Assembly: GCA_964472565.1 (NCBI GenBank)
Contig: CAYYNB010000065.1
Location: 1-30,385 of the forward strand
DNA length: 30,385 nt
Direction of reading: 5' to 3'
Origin: DATAMF01 sp964472565
GTDB taxonomy: Bacteria; Chloroflexota; Anaerolineae; Aggregatilineales; Aggregatilineaceae
Positions 15,476-24,243 of this stretch are shown in pieces. The notes beneath the pieces were generated by a model. It made no database searches. It saw only the letters and a list, made by a program, of their open reading frames with translations, and was not told the DNA's origin. The translations under genes and the position numbers were made by a program. Within the stretch, counting starts at the first letter, position 1, and every line of letters starts with the position of its first letter.

Positions 15476-16647
15476 TAATTTCCAAAAACCAGCGCCAGTC
15501 CTTCGTTCACCTGATTCACCACATGATCGGCTACCTCGCGCAGCGCAGCCTGTTTTTCAGGGTGGGTGGATACACCAACCGCCTCAAAATGGATGTCGAG
15601 TCCGGCATGCCGCAGCCGTTCGACTGCCGCCCGCGCCGCCCGGACGCCCGTTGTCGCATCTTCAAATACAAACACGCGCAGGTTATCCCCTTTGAGCGCC
15701 GCCAATGGCCCGCTGAGTTTTCCGGTTTCATATAGTTCGGCAGCGGCCTCCAGCGCTTCTTTTTCGCTGTGTGATGCTGCCGCGCCAATCGCAGCCAGTG
15801 CTTGCACTGGGGCGGGCTTCAGATAGTCGGTTGAGAGCCGCCCATACTGCGCCGCCAGCCATACAATCCGCCCCTGTCCAATCAAGGGGATTTTCCCCTC
15901 AATTTCCAGCAGTTCGGCGGCCAGCTCCGCTTCCGGCGCGTGTCCAAATGGATTGCGTTCCGGCAGATCAACCGGGGGCCAACTCGGACGGGCGGTAAAC
16001 ACTGCTGCGCCGTTTCCGTTCGCGCCGTGCCATGCTACTAGGCGTTCGCGGTTGGTTTTGCTCAACAGCGGCATGTCATACTGCTTGAGATAGCTGTCCA
16101 GTTGCAGCGGCGGCGTCTCGCCATACGTTTCCGCATAATAGACACTGCCCAACGTGTGATTCTGGAAAATCTGCGTGGTTGGTGTGCGGATCGTATACAC
16201 ATCGTCCAAAAGCGCCGCCAGTAGCGGTAGATTTTCCGCGTCGGTATATTGGGCCAACTGCGCCAGATGCAGCGCCGCCGGGACGCCCTGCCCGCGCTGG
16301 ATCATCGGTAAAATCGTGCGGGCCAGAATCCGGTAATCGGGGCGCGAGACAGGCGCGCCCTCAGCGTTGATCGCTTCCAGGGTTCCGCCAAGCGTATCCC
16401 GCCGCAGATCGGGACGTTCTTCCAGGGCAGCTAGCACAATTGTGCTGACACACATCGCCCCGGAATCCCATTCATTGGTGATGCCGCACGCCTCAAAAAT
16501 GGCGATCTCTTCGTCGTCCGGTCCCATTTCGGGCAGGCCCATTTGCGCCGCAAAATGATTTACCGTCGCGCGCAGCGCCATCTTATACCCGACGGGATGG
16601 ACCAGCACGCCGTCGATGTCGAGCAGCAGCAGCGTCCGTTCGCTCAC
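15475..16647 (-). CDS. HAD-superfamily hydrolase (phosphatase-like)
   Basis: This 390-residue protein has the four HAD motifs. Motif I is LLLLDIDGVLV, with nucleophile Asp9 and Asp11. Motif II is the Thr of AVFTARPS. The lysine of YLKPAPVQ is a candidate for motif III. Motif IV is VFVFEDATTGVRAA. A large mostly helical insertion (about residues 20-200) between motifs I and II forms a cap much bigger than in common phosphoglycolate-type members. It hydrolyses a phosphate ester or related bond. The substrate is not evident. It overlaps the upstream small gene by 4 bases (ATGA), so the two are translationally coupled. Confidence 0.8.
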   Translation of the reverse strand: MSERTLLLLDIDGVLVHPVGYKMALRATVNHFAAQMGLPEMGPDDEEIAIFEACGITNEWDSGAMCVSTIVLAALEERPDLRRDTLGGTLEAINAEGAPVSRPDYRILARTILPMIQRGQGVPAALHLAQLAQYTDAENLPLLAALLDDVYTIRTPTTQIFQNHTLGSVYYAETYGETPPLQLDSYLKQYDMPLLSKTNRERLVAWHGANGNGAAVFTARPSWPPVDLPERNPFGHAPEAELAAELLEIEGKIPLIGQGRIVWLAAQYGRLSTDYLKPAPVQALAAIGAAASHSEKEALEAAAELYETGKLSGPLAALKGDNLRVFVFEDATTGVRAARAAVERLRHAGLDIHFEAVGVSTHPEKQAALREVADHVVNQVNEGLALVFGN

Positions 16648-16967
16648 GAGGCGTTTTTCTCGGCTTGATAAGCATCGTAAGCGGCGCGATCCACCAGTTC
16701 ACCGCCGGTAATGGTCGAGTCGATCAGCTTGTAGTGCTTATCAAACGACAAATCGGCTTCAATCCGATCAAACGACCTGGTACCCACCAGCACCTTATGC
16801 ACGAAAAAGCCATCATAATTATCGTTGGGCGATAGATCATTGCCCCGGTGCAGCCGCAGCCGCAGCACTTCGCCGGTCTGCTTTGAGCGGATGTAAAAAT
16901 ACAGCCCATACGCATCGCCTGCTTCCCCGCGTGCGCCGCCACCCAACAGTTTCTTTAGAAAGCCCAC
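16644..16967 (-). CDS. Conserved hypothetical protein coupled to the HAD gene
   Basis: This 107-residue cytosolic protein begins at GTG 16967 with GGAGGG upstream. After a basic N-terminal helix (MGFLKKLLGGGAR) comes a beta-rich domain with YGLYFYIRSKQTGEVLRLRL, then DLSPNDNYDGFFVHK, then SFDRIEADLSFD. I recall similar short proteins in Chloroflexota genomes but know no function. The 4-base overlap with the HAD gene suggests the two products act together. It could also be a structural partner or regulator. No catalytic motif is visible. Confidence 0.65.
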   Translation of the reverse strand: MGFLKKLLGGGARGEAGDAYGLYFYIRSKQTGEVLRLRLHRGNDLSPNDNYDGFFVHKVLVGTRSFDRIEADLSFDKHYKLIDSTITGGELVDRAAYDAYQAEKNAS

Positions 16968-17068
16968 TTTAAGCCCTCCACTGCTTAAAAACTGGCGCTA
17001 GGATACCACAGTTTCGGCCAAGTTTCATCTTCATGCATTTGCAAGTATAATTGAGGGAATAGCGGGTC

Positions 17069-17097
17069 TTGCCAGGGTAAGCGAAGAGTGTTATAAT
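17069..17097 (+). promoter_or_regulatory. Strong sigma70-type promoter of tRNA-Val
   Basis: TTGCCA (17069-17074) and a perfect TATAAT (17092-17097) are spaced by exactly 17 bases, 14 bases before the mature tRNA 5' end. Because the kinase gene follows the tRNA by 19 bases without a terminator, this promoter probably also feeds it. Confidence 0.85.
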
Positions 17098-17111
17098 GCT
17101 CGCATTGTTTC

Positions 17112-17185
<74 letters not shown>

Positions 17186-17204
17186 CCTGGAAGATGCCGC
17201 AGGG

Positions 17205-19121
17205 ATGCCCCCATTGCGGCATTTTAGTTTGCCTGAAACGGACACCTTTTTGAACGGTCAAAGCGCTTCTTTAAGCCCGTCGCGGCGATTAGATCGAGTC
17301 TGGTTTTGGCTGCGCTGGTTGTGGCTGGCGAGTGCGATGCTTATCGTGCTGACTGCGGGGGAAGAAGTCTTTGGGACATCCTCCGGCAGCGCCGACCGTT
17401 TGCCGTTTGTTGTTGTGGTTGCCATAAGCGGCAATCTGTTGTTTGGCTTTCTCGCGCTGGTGGTCATCTTCCCCGACCACTGGACCGCTATCGCCGGGAT
17501 TCTTCTGGATACCGTGCTGGCCTTGCTGTTTTTCTGGGCTTTCGACGCCTCCTTATCGCTGCTGATTCTGTTGGGCCTTCTTGCCCTTGCGGGGGCCGGA
17601 TTCCGGTTGAACTGGCAGGGGATTCTGTTGGCCTGGCCCCTGTTGGCGATTGGTACATTTGTGATTGCCCAGAGCGAAAAATACGATCTCGCGCATACCG
17701 GCTTGATCCTGGTGGCGCTGCTGGCATTTGGCATCCTCGGCGTAGCTTTGCGCTCATTCAGCGCCCTGGCTACCGGAAAACTATCCAAAGAGGATCCGCG
17801 CGAAGTCGAGGCGGCCCGTCTGCGCGCCACCCGTGAACGTGCCAGCGCCCTGTACGAAATGGCGAATACCCTCAGCGCAACCCTGGACTGGCGGCGCATT
17901 CTTGAAGCCGCGCAGGACATCGGCCTGCTGGGGCTGCGTGAACTTGGCGCGGAGTCGAAACTGGTCAGTGTGGTGCTGCTGTTCCAGGGCAAAGATAACA
18001 AACTGCGCGTGGTCACGTCGCGCCGCCTTACGCGCGCTGATCAGCAGGTTGCCGTTACCGGACGGCGCGGCGTTTTAGGGCTGGCACTCAAGCAGGCCGA
18101 ACCAGTATTCGCCGGAGACGCGGCGCGCGATCCCGAACTCCGTTATTTTGTCGCATTCCAGGAAACCAAGTCTGTTCTGGCGATCCCGCTGCGTGCCGGT
18201 TTCGAAAATTATGGCGTGCTGGTCTTTGGCAGCGACCAACCGCTTGCCTTTACCGATGAGCATGTCGAATTGATGTCCGCCATCGGCACCCAGGCCACCA
18301 TTCAGCTTCAGAATGCTGTCCTGTACCAGAATCTCGTCAACGAGAAAGAACGCATTGTCGATGTCGAAGAAGATGCCCGTAAAAAGCTGGCCCGCGATCT
18401 GCACGATGGCCCGACGCAAAGTGTCGCTGCCATTGCCATGCGCGTGAATTACATCCGCCGTTTGCTCGAACGCCAGCCCCAGCAGGCCACCGAAGAACTC
18501 TGGAAGGTCGAAGAACTCGCCCGCCGCACCACCAAAGAAATCCGCCACATGCTCTTTACACTGCGTCCGCTCGTCCTGGAATCGCAGGGGTTGCTCGCGG
18601 CGCTGGCCCAACTCGTCGAAAAGATGAAGGACACCCACAACCTTGATGTCATCCTGAAGGGCCAGCCGGGTGTTGAAGAATATCTCGATACCCATGCCCA
18701 GGGCGTTCTCTTTTATATCGTGGAAGAAGCGGTCAACAACGCCCGTAAACATGCCCAGGCCGAACACATCTGGACCCGGATTTACCGCCGCGAGGGTTAT
18801 GTGGTGGTCGAAATTGAGGATGATGGAGTGGGGTTTGATGTTGGGGCCGTCAACACCAATTACGAGTCGCGCGGCAGCCTCGGTATGGTCAATATGCGTG
18901 AACGCGCCGAATTAGTGGAAGGCACGCTGCGGATCCAGAGTGCCAAAGGGCGTGGTACTAAAATCACCATTCTGGTCCCCATTCAACCCGCCAGCGGGCC
19001 GGGCGCAGGAACGGGCGAATCTGCTGCCAAGCGAGATGTTCCGCCCCCCTTGCACCTGCAAAGCCAGAAATCCAATGGGGACGGCAGCAGTAGTACGCCG
19101 ACTCCACCGCCCACTGAGTAA
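17205..19121 (+). CDS. NarL-type sensor histidine kinase with membrane and GAF domains
   Basis: This 638-residue sensor has five to six membrane helices (about 35-185), a short helical linker, and a GAF domain (about 215-375). The dimerisation/phosphoacceptor region of the HisKA_3 type carries LARDLHDGPTQS, with His400. The ATPase domain (about 490-590) shows VEEAVNNARKHA (N-box), EIEDDGVGFD (G1) and SRGSLGMVNMRERAEL (G2). A proline-rich tail follows. Such kinases phosphorylate LuxR/NarL-type response regulators. None is adjacent, so this is an orphan kinase. The ligand of the membrane or GAF part is unknown. The ATG at 17205 comes only 19 bases after the tRNA and has only CAGGG immediately before it, so translation initiation may be weak. 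Confidence 0.92.
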   Translation: MPPLRHFSLPETDTFLNGQSASLSPSRRLDRVWFWLRWLWLASAMLIVLTAGEEVFGTSSGSADRLPFVVVVAISGNLLFGFLALVVIFPDHWTAIAGILLDTVLALLFFWAFDASLSLLILLGLLALAGAGFRLNWQGILLAWPLLAIGTFVIAQSEKYDLAHTGLILVALLAFGILGVALRSFSALATGKLSKEDPREVEAARLRATRERASALYEMANTLSATLDWRRILEAAQDIGLLGLRELGAESKLVSVVLLFQGKDNKLRVVTSRRLTRADQQVAVTGRRGVLGLALKQAEPVFAGDAARDPELRYFVAFQETKSVLAIPLRAGFENYGVLVFGSDQPLAFTDEHVELMSAIGTQATIQLQNAVLYQNLVNEKERIVDVEEDARKKLARDLHDGPTQSVAAIAMRVNYIRRLLERQPQQATEELWKVEELARRTTKEIRHMLFTLRPLVLESQGLLAALAQLVEKMKDTHNLDVILKGQPGVEEYLDTHAQGVLFYIVEEAVNNARKHAQAEHIWTRIYRREGYVVVEIEDDGVGFDVGAVNTNYESRGSLGMVNMRERAELVEGTLRIQSAKGRGTKITILVPIQPASGPGAGTGESAAKRDVPPPLHLQSQKSNGDGSSSTPTPPPTE

Positions 19122-19162
19122 AACCATACTCGCGTGAAACCACGCGAGTATGCATTGGTTTT
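19120..19162. terminator. Strong bidirectional terminator
   Basis: CATACTCGCGTG (19125-19136) and CACGCGAGTATG (19141-19152) form a perfect 12-bp stem with loop AAAC. It is flanked by AAAACC and GGTTTT. It separates the kinase gene from the convergent small membrane protein gene. Confidence 0.92.
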
Positions 19163-19427
19163 AGACTACCCCGCTGAGCGCCAGGATAAGCAGCGTTGCC
19201 ATCAACACACCCGCCAGCGTTGCCATGTTGCGCAGGTCTTTGATCACATAGGCGTATTCTTCGCGCAGATTGATCTCACGTTTGACACGCACTACTTTTT
19301 TCACGGGAGCAGCATCGGATGCCGCATCGGGCGTTGCGATCATTTCAACAGCGCCGCCATACAGTTCCTTGCGCGCGCGTTCCAGCGTCGCCTGAGGAAT
19401 ATTCGGTCTGGTTGTCTTTTTAGCCAT
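19161..19427 (-). CDS. Small single-pass membrane protein
   Basis: This 88-residue protein has a basic, Ala/Pro-rich cytosolic N-terminus (about 1-60) and one C-terminal membrane helix (TLAGVLMATLLILALSGVV). They are joined by INLREEYAYVIKDLRNMA, which I recall as a conserved feature of small Chloroflexota proteins. Topology is most likely N-in with a tail anchor. GGAGA upstream supports ATG 19427. It is the last gene of the methyltransferase-sortase unit, 14 bases after the sortase stop. The function is unknown. Partner of the sortase or of the envelope is a guess from position. Confidence 0.7.
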   Translation of the reverse strand: MAKKTTRPNIPQATLERARKELYGGAVEMIATPDAASDAAPVKKVVRVKREINLREEYAYVIKDLRNMATLAGVLMATLLILALSGVV

Positions 19428-19441
19428 AACAGGCTGTCTCC

Positions 19442-20509
19442 TTATTCAGCTAATTCTGCAACAACTACCATTCGTTGATTATCTACCCGGTACGGGTGAC
19501 AGGTGATCAGCGTGACAATCGGTTTGCTCGTTTGGTTCAGCACTTCGGTGTACGTCGGGTCTACCACCTGTTTATGCGTCACGATATAAGTATACCAGCG
19601 ACCATTGCTGGCTTGAACCCTCACTTCGTCGCCGGGTTCTAATTCCTGAATGCGTTTAAACGGCTCGCCATAAATATCGTTATGTGCTGTCAGCACCATA
19701 TTGCCCGTGTCACCGGGGTTGATCCCATTCGCATAATGTCCCACACCCTTTTGCAGTGTGTACCAGTCGTCTCCTTCATAAATGGAGAGATAAGCGCCGA
19801 TTTTGGGCATATCAATCGTCACCGGGCTGGCGCTTGATGCCGCCGAAACCACAGCTTGCGGCGCGGCCAGTTGTGCCACCGCCGCCGGGCGCACACTGGC
19901 GGGCAGTTCATCCACGTTGAAGGCCCACACGCCGTTATTTTCAACAGGCGAATAGTGTCCACCGGGCAGCACATAATCTGACAGCGCGACTCGCAGTTCG
20001 GGTGCGGGGGTCGGAGTGGCCGGTGGCGGCGGTTTGATCGATTCCACCCGTTTATCCAGTTCTTCAATCGCCCGGTTTTCATCGATCAGATAATACCCGC
20101 CCACGATCAGCACTGCGATCAGCCCCAGTACCGCCAGCACTTCAACGCCCAGGAGCATTCGGTCCCAGCCCTGGCGTTGTTTGACACGCGGGCCAACCGG
20201 AGCCGAGGGTGCAGCCGCTTTACGCGGGCGCGGTTTGATTTCTTCGTCCTCATCGTCTTCAAAACGCGGAATCTCGTCCGTTAAATCATACGTCACGGGG
20301 GGTTCAACCGGCGGCAGATTCTCGGCGGCTTCGTGCTGCTGTGGAAGAACAGCCGGTTCGGGTTCAATGACCTCCACCGGGGTCACCGTGATCCGCCCTC
20401 GGTGTTCGGTTCGCCGTGCAAATTCCTGGCGAAATTCGCGCTTGCGAACAACAAGAATTCGCTCTAGTTCTTCGATGGAAAGTTCGTCAACAGGCCGTTT
20501 GTCGCGCAT
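19442..20509 (-). CDS. Class D/E-type sortase (cysteine transpeptidase)
   Basis: Sortases cut a C-terminal sorting signal and join the protein to the cell surface. This 355-residue protein has a long cytosolic N-terminus (1-117, with an acidic run DEDEE and Pro-rich parts), one membrane helix (about 118-140), a Pro/Thr-rich stalk, then the catalytic beta-barrel (about 228-355). The catalytic triad is visible: His276 in LTAHND, Cys337 in TLITCHPY, and Arg346 in VDNQRM. The TLxTC form with a short spacing to Arg resembles classes D and E. No LPXTG-like substrate gene is in the window, so it may be a housekeeping enzyme. It starts 11 bases after the methyltransferase stop, with AGGGAT upstream. 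Confidence 0.9.
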   Translation of the reverse strand: MRDKRPVDELSIEELERILVVRKREFRQEFARRTEHRGRITVTPVEVIEPEPAVLPQQHEAAENLPPVEPPVTYDLTDEIPRFEDDEDEEIKPRPRKAAAPSAPVGPRVKQRQGWDRMLLGVEVLAVLGLIAVLIVGGYYLIDENRAIEELDKRVESIKPPPPATPTPAPELRVALSDYVLPGGHYSPVENNGVWAFNVDELPASVRPAAVAQLAAPQAVVSAASSASPVTIDMPKIGAYLSIYEGDDWYTLQKGVGHYANGINPGDTGNMVLTAHNDIYGEPFKRIQELEPGDEVRVQASNGRWYTYIVTHKQVVDPTYTEVLNQTSKPIVTLITCHPYRVDNQRMVVVAELAE

Positions 20510-20520
20510 AGAATCCCTGC

Positions 20521-21327
20521 TTATGACTGTTTGTGGGCGACGGCAAACACCTCGCGCTCAAAGAACCACCGCATCGGAGGCCAGTGAAACAAGGCGTAGC
20601 GCATCCCTGCCAGCGCCACATTTTCCTGCCGGTGCTGCGGTGGCGAAGCGAGCCATACCTGACTGTCAAACCCGGCGTTTTTTAACACGCGGCGCATGCT
20701 GAACATTGATTGTTCATTCACATGTACATCCTGGTTATGTTCGACCAAAAATTGTCGTGGATTCGCCGGGTATTGTGCGCCCTGGCCGAGTATCTGGCGG
20801 AAGCGCCGCACAAACGGGTAGGCGTAGCGGTCATACCAGCTATTCGGCGCGGTGTGGACGATCAACCGCCCGTCATCTTTCAACACTCGCCGCACTTCCA
20901 ACAGCGCTGTGTGCAGTTCCCAGGGGTGCAGGTGTTCCACTATGTCGAACATCAACACCCGGTCAAATGTTTTCGCCGGGTAGGGGAAATATTTAGCATC
21001 CGCCTGGACCAGGGCCATTGCTCCTTCGGCCCCGTTTTCACGGACCAGAATATCCCGTGACAGTTTGATCGCCGCTCGTGCGTAGTCAAATCCATAGGCG
21101 TCTGCGCCCAGTCGTGCGCAGTGGCGCACAATCTCACCACGCCCGCAGGCTACATCCAGCACTTGCATGCCGCGTTCGACGCTGGCGACTTCAAACGCCT
21201 GTTTTAACCGCCGGGACAGGTTTTCCCCGTCGCTGGCGATAAAGTCCTCATACCCTTCACACGCGGTTAAAAAATACTCTTCGGTGTAGAGATCAGATGA
21301 TAACGGTTGCGGTTGTTTGTCGGTCAA
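20521..21327 (-). CDS. SAM-dependent class I methyltransferase
   Basis: This 268-residue cytosolic enzyme has a Rossmann methyltransferase fold. Motif I is VLDVACGRGEIVRHCA, the acidic residue of motif II lies in YGFDYARAAI, and DRVLMFDIVEHLHP is a motif IV region. The C-terminal region has no recognised specificity domain. By the FDIVEHL pattern it is of the UbiE/small-molecule type, but the acceptor is unknown. The start is a TTG (21327) with GAGG 8 bases upstream. An ATG within the frame is not close to a better site. It is the first gene of a unit with the sortase and the small membrane protein, so a role in envelope modification is plausible. Confidence 0.8.
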   Translation of the reverse strand: MTDKQPQPLSSDLYTEEYFLTACEGYEDFIASDGENLSRRLKQAFEVASVERGMQVLDVACGRGEIVRHCARLGADAYGFDYARAAIKLSRDILVRENGAEGAMALVQADAKYFPYPAKTFDRVLMFDIVEHLHPWELHTALLEVRRVLKDDGRLIVHTAPNSWYDRYAYPFVRRFRQILGQGAQYPANPRQFLVEHNQDVHVNEQSMFSMRRVLKNAGFDSQVWLASPPQHRQENVALAGMRYALFHWPPMRWFFEREVFAVAHKQS

Positions 21328-21610
21328 GCCGGTACCTCGATTGCGTTTATGAAAGCGTGCGGCGTCATTATAACAAACCGCTATAACCCCGCGCCACTCT
21401 CGACCTGGGTGTTTTCCAGCGCTTCCTACCGGGCAAGGAAGGATTGCATGGGGGCGATCAAAAATCCTTTCTGCTGTTCCTCAATTCTTTCACAAGCCAA
21501 GCTTAAGCCTTTATTTCATCTTTTCCCATTCATGATGTGTTATAAACCCATCAGATAATTCTATTATCCTTACCAGGCAGGGCTTTCGCCTATACGGAAT
21601 GAGGACTAAC

Positions 21611-22738
21611 ATGGCTTACGGGAAAGAACTCGAAATCTGTGTGATTGGGGCAGGCCATGGAGGGAAAGCGATGGCAGCCGATCTGGCTGTGCATGGGTAT
21701 GCGGTTCGTCTGTACAATCGCACGTATGAAAACATCGAGACGATTGCTGTACGCGGAGGTATCGAAATTACTCTTGAGGACGGAAGGCAGGATGTTGGCT
21801 ATCTGAAGTGCGTGACGAGCAGTATGCCCGAAGCACTCGATGGGGTTCAACTTATCATGGTCGTGCTGCCCGCCTCGGCCCACCGGGATATTGCGCTGAG
21901 CTGCGCCCCTTATCTCAAAAATGGTCAGGTCATCATTCTAAATCCAGGGCGCACCGGCGGCGCGTTTGAATTCCGGCAGGTTCTTCACGAAGCGGGTTGT
22001 ACCGCCAATGTCACCATTGCTGAAGCCGAGACCTTTTTGTTTGCCAGCCGCAGCACAGGACCGGCAGAGGCCCAGATCTTCCGCCGCAAAAACACCCTGC
22101 CGCTGGCGGCACTGCCCGCCACACGCACTCAAGAGGTGCTGGACCTTGTGCAGGAAGTCTATCCCCAGTTTATCGCGGCGAAGAATGTACTGTATACCAG
22201 CCTGAACAATATGGGAGCAATTTTTCACCCGGCCCTGACGCTGCTCAATGCCGGATGGATCGAGGCCACCAGCGGCGATTTTGAATTTTATATCGATGGG
22301 GTTACGCCTACGATTGGCCGTATCCTGGAGCGCTTAGATCGTGAAAGAGTCACGGTCGCAATGGCGCTGGGCATCCGGGCACAAACAGCCCAGGAATGGC
22401 TGGCACGGGCGTATTCAGCGCATGGTGACACCTTACAGGAAGCCATCCATGCTAACCCTGGCTACCGGGGGATTACTGCGCCGCGCGTGCTGCGCCACCG
22501 CTACATTTTTGAAGATGTGCCCTACAGTCTGGTTCCCATTGCTGAACTGGGACATCGCTTTGGAGTCGATGTGGTAAGCATGGAAGCTCTGACTCAGTTA
22601 GCCTGCATCATGCACGGCACGGACTACCGACACCGGGGCCGCACCCTCAAACGGATGGGGTTGGAAGGGCTGTCTGTCACTGAGATCACTCGCCTGGCCG
22701 AAACCGGCGAAGTTGAACCCATGATCGGTTTTTCATAA
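21611..22738 (+). CDS. NAD(P)-dependent octopine/nopaline dehydrogenase-family enzyme
   Basis: This 375-residue oxidoreductase has an N-terminal Rossmann domain beginning ICVIGAGHGGKAMAADLAVH and a C-terminal all-helical opine dehydrogenase domain (about 185-360, with SLNNMGAIFHPALTLLNAG). Family members condense an amino acid with a 2-oxo acid and reduce the imine to an opine, or run the reverse. The segment with the catalytic His is probably NMGAIFHP. I chose ATG 21611, with GAGGA 6 bases upstream, over the in-frame ATG at 21599. It opens a five-gene operon, with the next gene 10 bases on. The substrates are not deducible. Metal-chelating opine synthesis is one option, but no nicotianamine-type synthase is nearby. 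Confidence 0.88.
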   Translation: MAYGKELEICVIGAGHGGKAMAADLAVHGYAVRLYNRTYENIETIAVRGGIEITLEDGRQDVGYLKCVTSSMPEALDGVQLIMVVLPASAHRDIALSCAPYLKNGQVIILNPGRTGGAFEFRQVLHEAGCTANVTIAEAETFLFASRSTGPAEAQIFRRKNTLPLAALPATRTQEVLDLVQEVYPQFIAAKNVLYTSLNNMGAIFHPALTLLNAGWIEATSGDFEFYIDGVTPTIGRILERLDRERVTVAMALGIRAQTAQEWLARAYSAHGDTLQEAIHANPGYRGITAPRVLRHRYIFEDVPYSLVPIAELGHRFGVDVVSMEALTQLACIMHGTDYRHRGRTLKRMGLEGLSVTEITRLAETGEVEPMIGFS

Positions 22739-22748
22739 GGGAGGGGCT

Positions 22749-24233
22749 ATGTGTGGGATTGCCGGAGTCTACGGTTCAAATAACCACGCTTTAGATCATA
22801 CATTGGACCAGATGGCTCATCGCGGCCCTGATGGTCGATCCGTCCAGCATTTGCCGCACGGCTCGCTCGGCCATGCGCGCCTGTCCATTGTCGATCTGGA
22901 AGGTGGCCGTCAACCGATGAGTGACGCCAGCGGGACGCGCTGGTTAGTCTGCAACGGCGAAATCTACAATCACCGGGCGTTGCGGGCCAGATACGACTAC
23001 CCATTCAAAACACGGTCCGACAGCGAAGCGATTCTGGCCGTGTATGAGCATGAGGGGATCGAAGGAATTTCCCAACTGGATGGCATGTTTGCCTTCGCGC
23101 TGCTCGATGGCGATCAGTTGGTGCTGGCCCGCGATCCGCTGGGCATCAAGCCGCTGTATTATGGCTGGAAGAACGGAACGCTATACTTCGCCTCGGAGAT
23201 CAAAGCGCTGCAAACGATGGTCGATCAGGTCGTGGAATTCCCCCCAGGCCATTGGTACAGGACGGCGAACGGTTTTGTCCCTTACTACAAGGTAGCAGGG
23301 ACTGCTGAGGCGGCACGGCAGCAAGTGCCCCCAGCCTTATCCGATATTCAAACTGGCCTGCAAGCGGCGGTTCACAAGCGCTTGATGTCGGATGTACCGC
23401 TGGGTGTTTTTCTCAGCGGCGGGCTGGATAGCAGCATTATCGCTGCGCTGGTTCGGCAAGAACTGGGGGAGGTCCATTCGTTCGCGGTTGGGTTGGCCGA
23501 CAGCGCCGATCTGCCCTATGCGCGAATGGCCGCCCAGTATCTGGGAACACAGCACCACGAGTATATTTACACCCCGGCGGAGATGCTCGCGGCTCTGCCC
23601 GACGTGATTTATTACCTCGAATCGTTCGATCCGGCGCTGGTGCGCAGCGCGATTGCCAATTATTTCCTGGTCCGGTTGGCCCATGAATATGTCACCGTTG
23701 TATTGTCCGGTGAAGGGGCTGATGAGCTGTATGCCGGGTACAGCTACCTTAAGCGCTTTGGTGCGGGTAACGATCTTCAGCGTGAACTGGTCGAGACCAC
23801 CAGCGAACTTCATAACCGGAACTTGCAGCGCCTGGATCGGATGACGATGGCTCATGGCCTGGAAGGGCGGGTGCCATTTCTGGATGTGAAGTTCGTCGAA
23901 CTATCTCTTGCAGTACCGGTTGCTCAAAAAGTAGCCGGTACACCCTCCGTCGAAAAATGGGTGCTGCGCAAAGCGTTTGAACACCTGCTGCCTGCCGAAA
24001 TTGTCTACCGCGCCAAACAGAAGTTTGCCGAGGGAGCCGGGTCGGCCAGGATCATCGAACAGATCGCCGAAGAGGCCATCAATACTAAACAGTTCGCGGC
24101 TGAGACGGCCCAGGTTTTCGAGGAAACAGGGTACTGCATTCAGACCAAAGAGGAACTGTATTACTATCGCATCTTCCGCCGATTTTTCAAGGCTCCCATT
24201 ACTTCGCTGGTCGGGCACAGCCGTAGTTTATAG
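22749..24233 (+). CDS. asnB: Asparagine-synthetase-type glutamine amidotransferase
   Basis: The 494-residue protein starts MCGIAGVYG, so Cys2 is the glutaminase nucleophile, and NGEIYNH and RSDSEAIL complete that domain (about 1-185). The synthetase domain binds ATP with the PP-loop SGGLDSS (about 220-226) and has SGEGADELYAGY and KFAEGAGS, which belong to true asparagine synthetases. E. coli AsnB is 554 residues, so this is a short form like those of some archaea and clostridia. It makes an amide from a carboxylate using glutamine, normally aspartate to asparagine. In this operon it may instead amidate a pathway intermediate, which is inference. A strong GGGAGGGG lies before ATG 22749. Gaps of 10 bases flank it on both sides. 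Confidence 0.9.
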   Translation: MCGIAGVYGSNNHALDHTLDQMAHRGPDGRSVQHLPHGSLGHARLSIVDLEGGRQPMSDASGTRWLVCNGEIYNHRALRARYDYPFKTRSDSEAILAVYEHEGIEGISQLDGMFAFALLDGDQLVLARDPLGIKPLYYGWKNGTLYFASEIKALQTMVDQVVEFPPGHWYRTANGFVPYYKVAGTAEAARQQVPPALSDIQTGLQAAVHKRLMSDVPLGVFLSGGLDSSIIAALVRQELGEVHSFAVGLADSADLPYARMAAQYLGTQHHEYIYTPAEMLAALPDVIYYLESFDPALVRSAIANYFLVRLAHEYVTVVLSGEGADELYAGYSYLKRFGAGNDLQRELVETTSELHNRNLQRLDRMTMAHGLEGRVPFLDVKFVELSLAVPVAQKVAGTPSVEKWVLRKAFEHLLPAEIVYRAKQKFAEGAGSARIIEQIAEEAINTKQFAAETAQVFEETGYCIQTKEELYYYRIFRRFFKAPITSLVGHSRSL

Positions 24234-24243
24234 GGAAGGTATC

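Noticed and set aside
18075..18767. 230-residue minus-strand frame in the histidine kinase
   Set aside because: The kinase motifs are on the plus strand. The minus frame shows no domain, although its composition looks protein-like.
21328..21610. Riboswitch (for example cobalamin type) upstream of the opine dehydrogenase operon
   Set aside because: The 283-base gap shows no cobalamin-box-like core or convincing multi-stem fold by eye. It is only an AT-rich, pyrimidine-rich leader.
23977..24243. Extended N-terminus of the B12-domain protein
   Set aside because: It overlaps the conserved asnB C-terminus. ATG 24244 has a good ribosome-binding site and starts the B12 domain.
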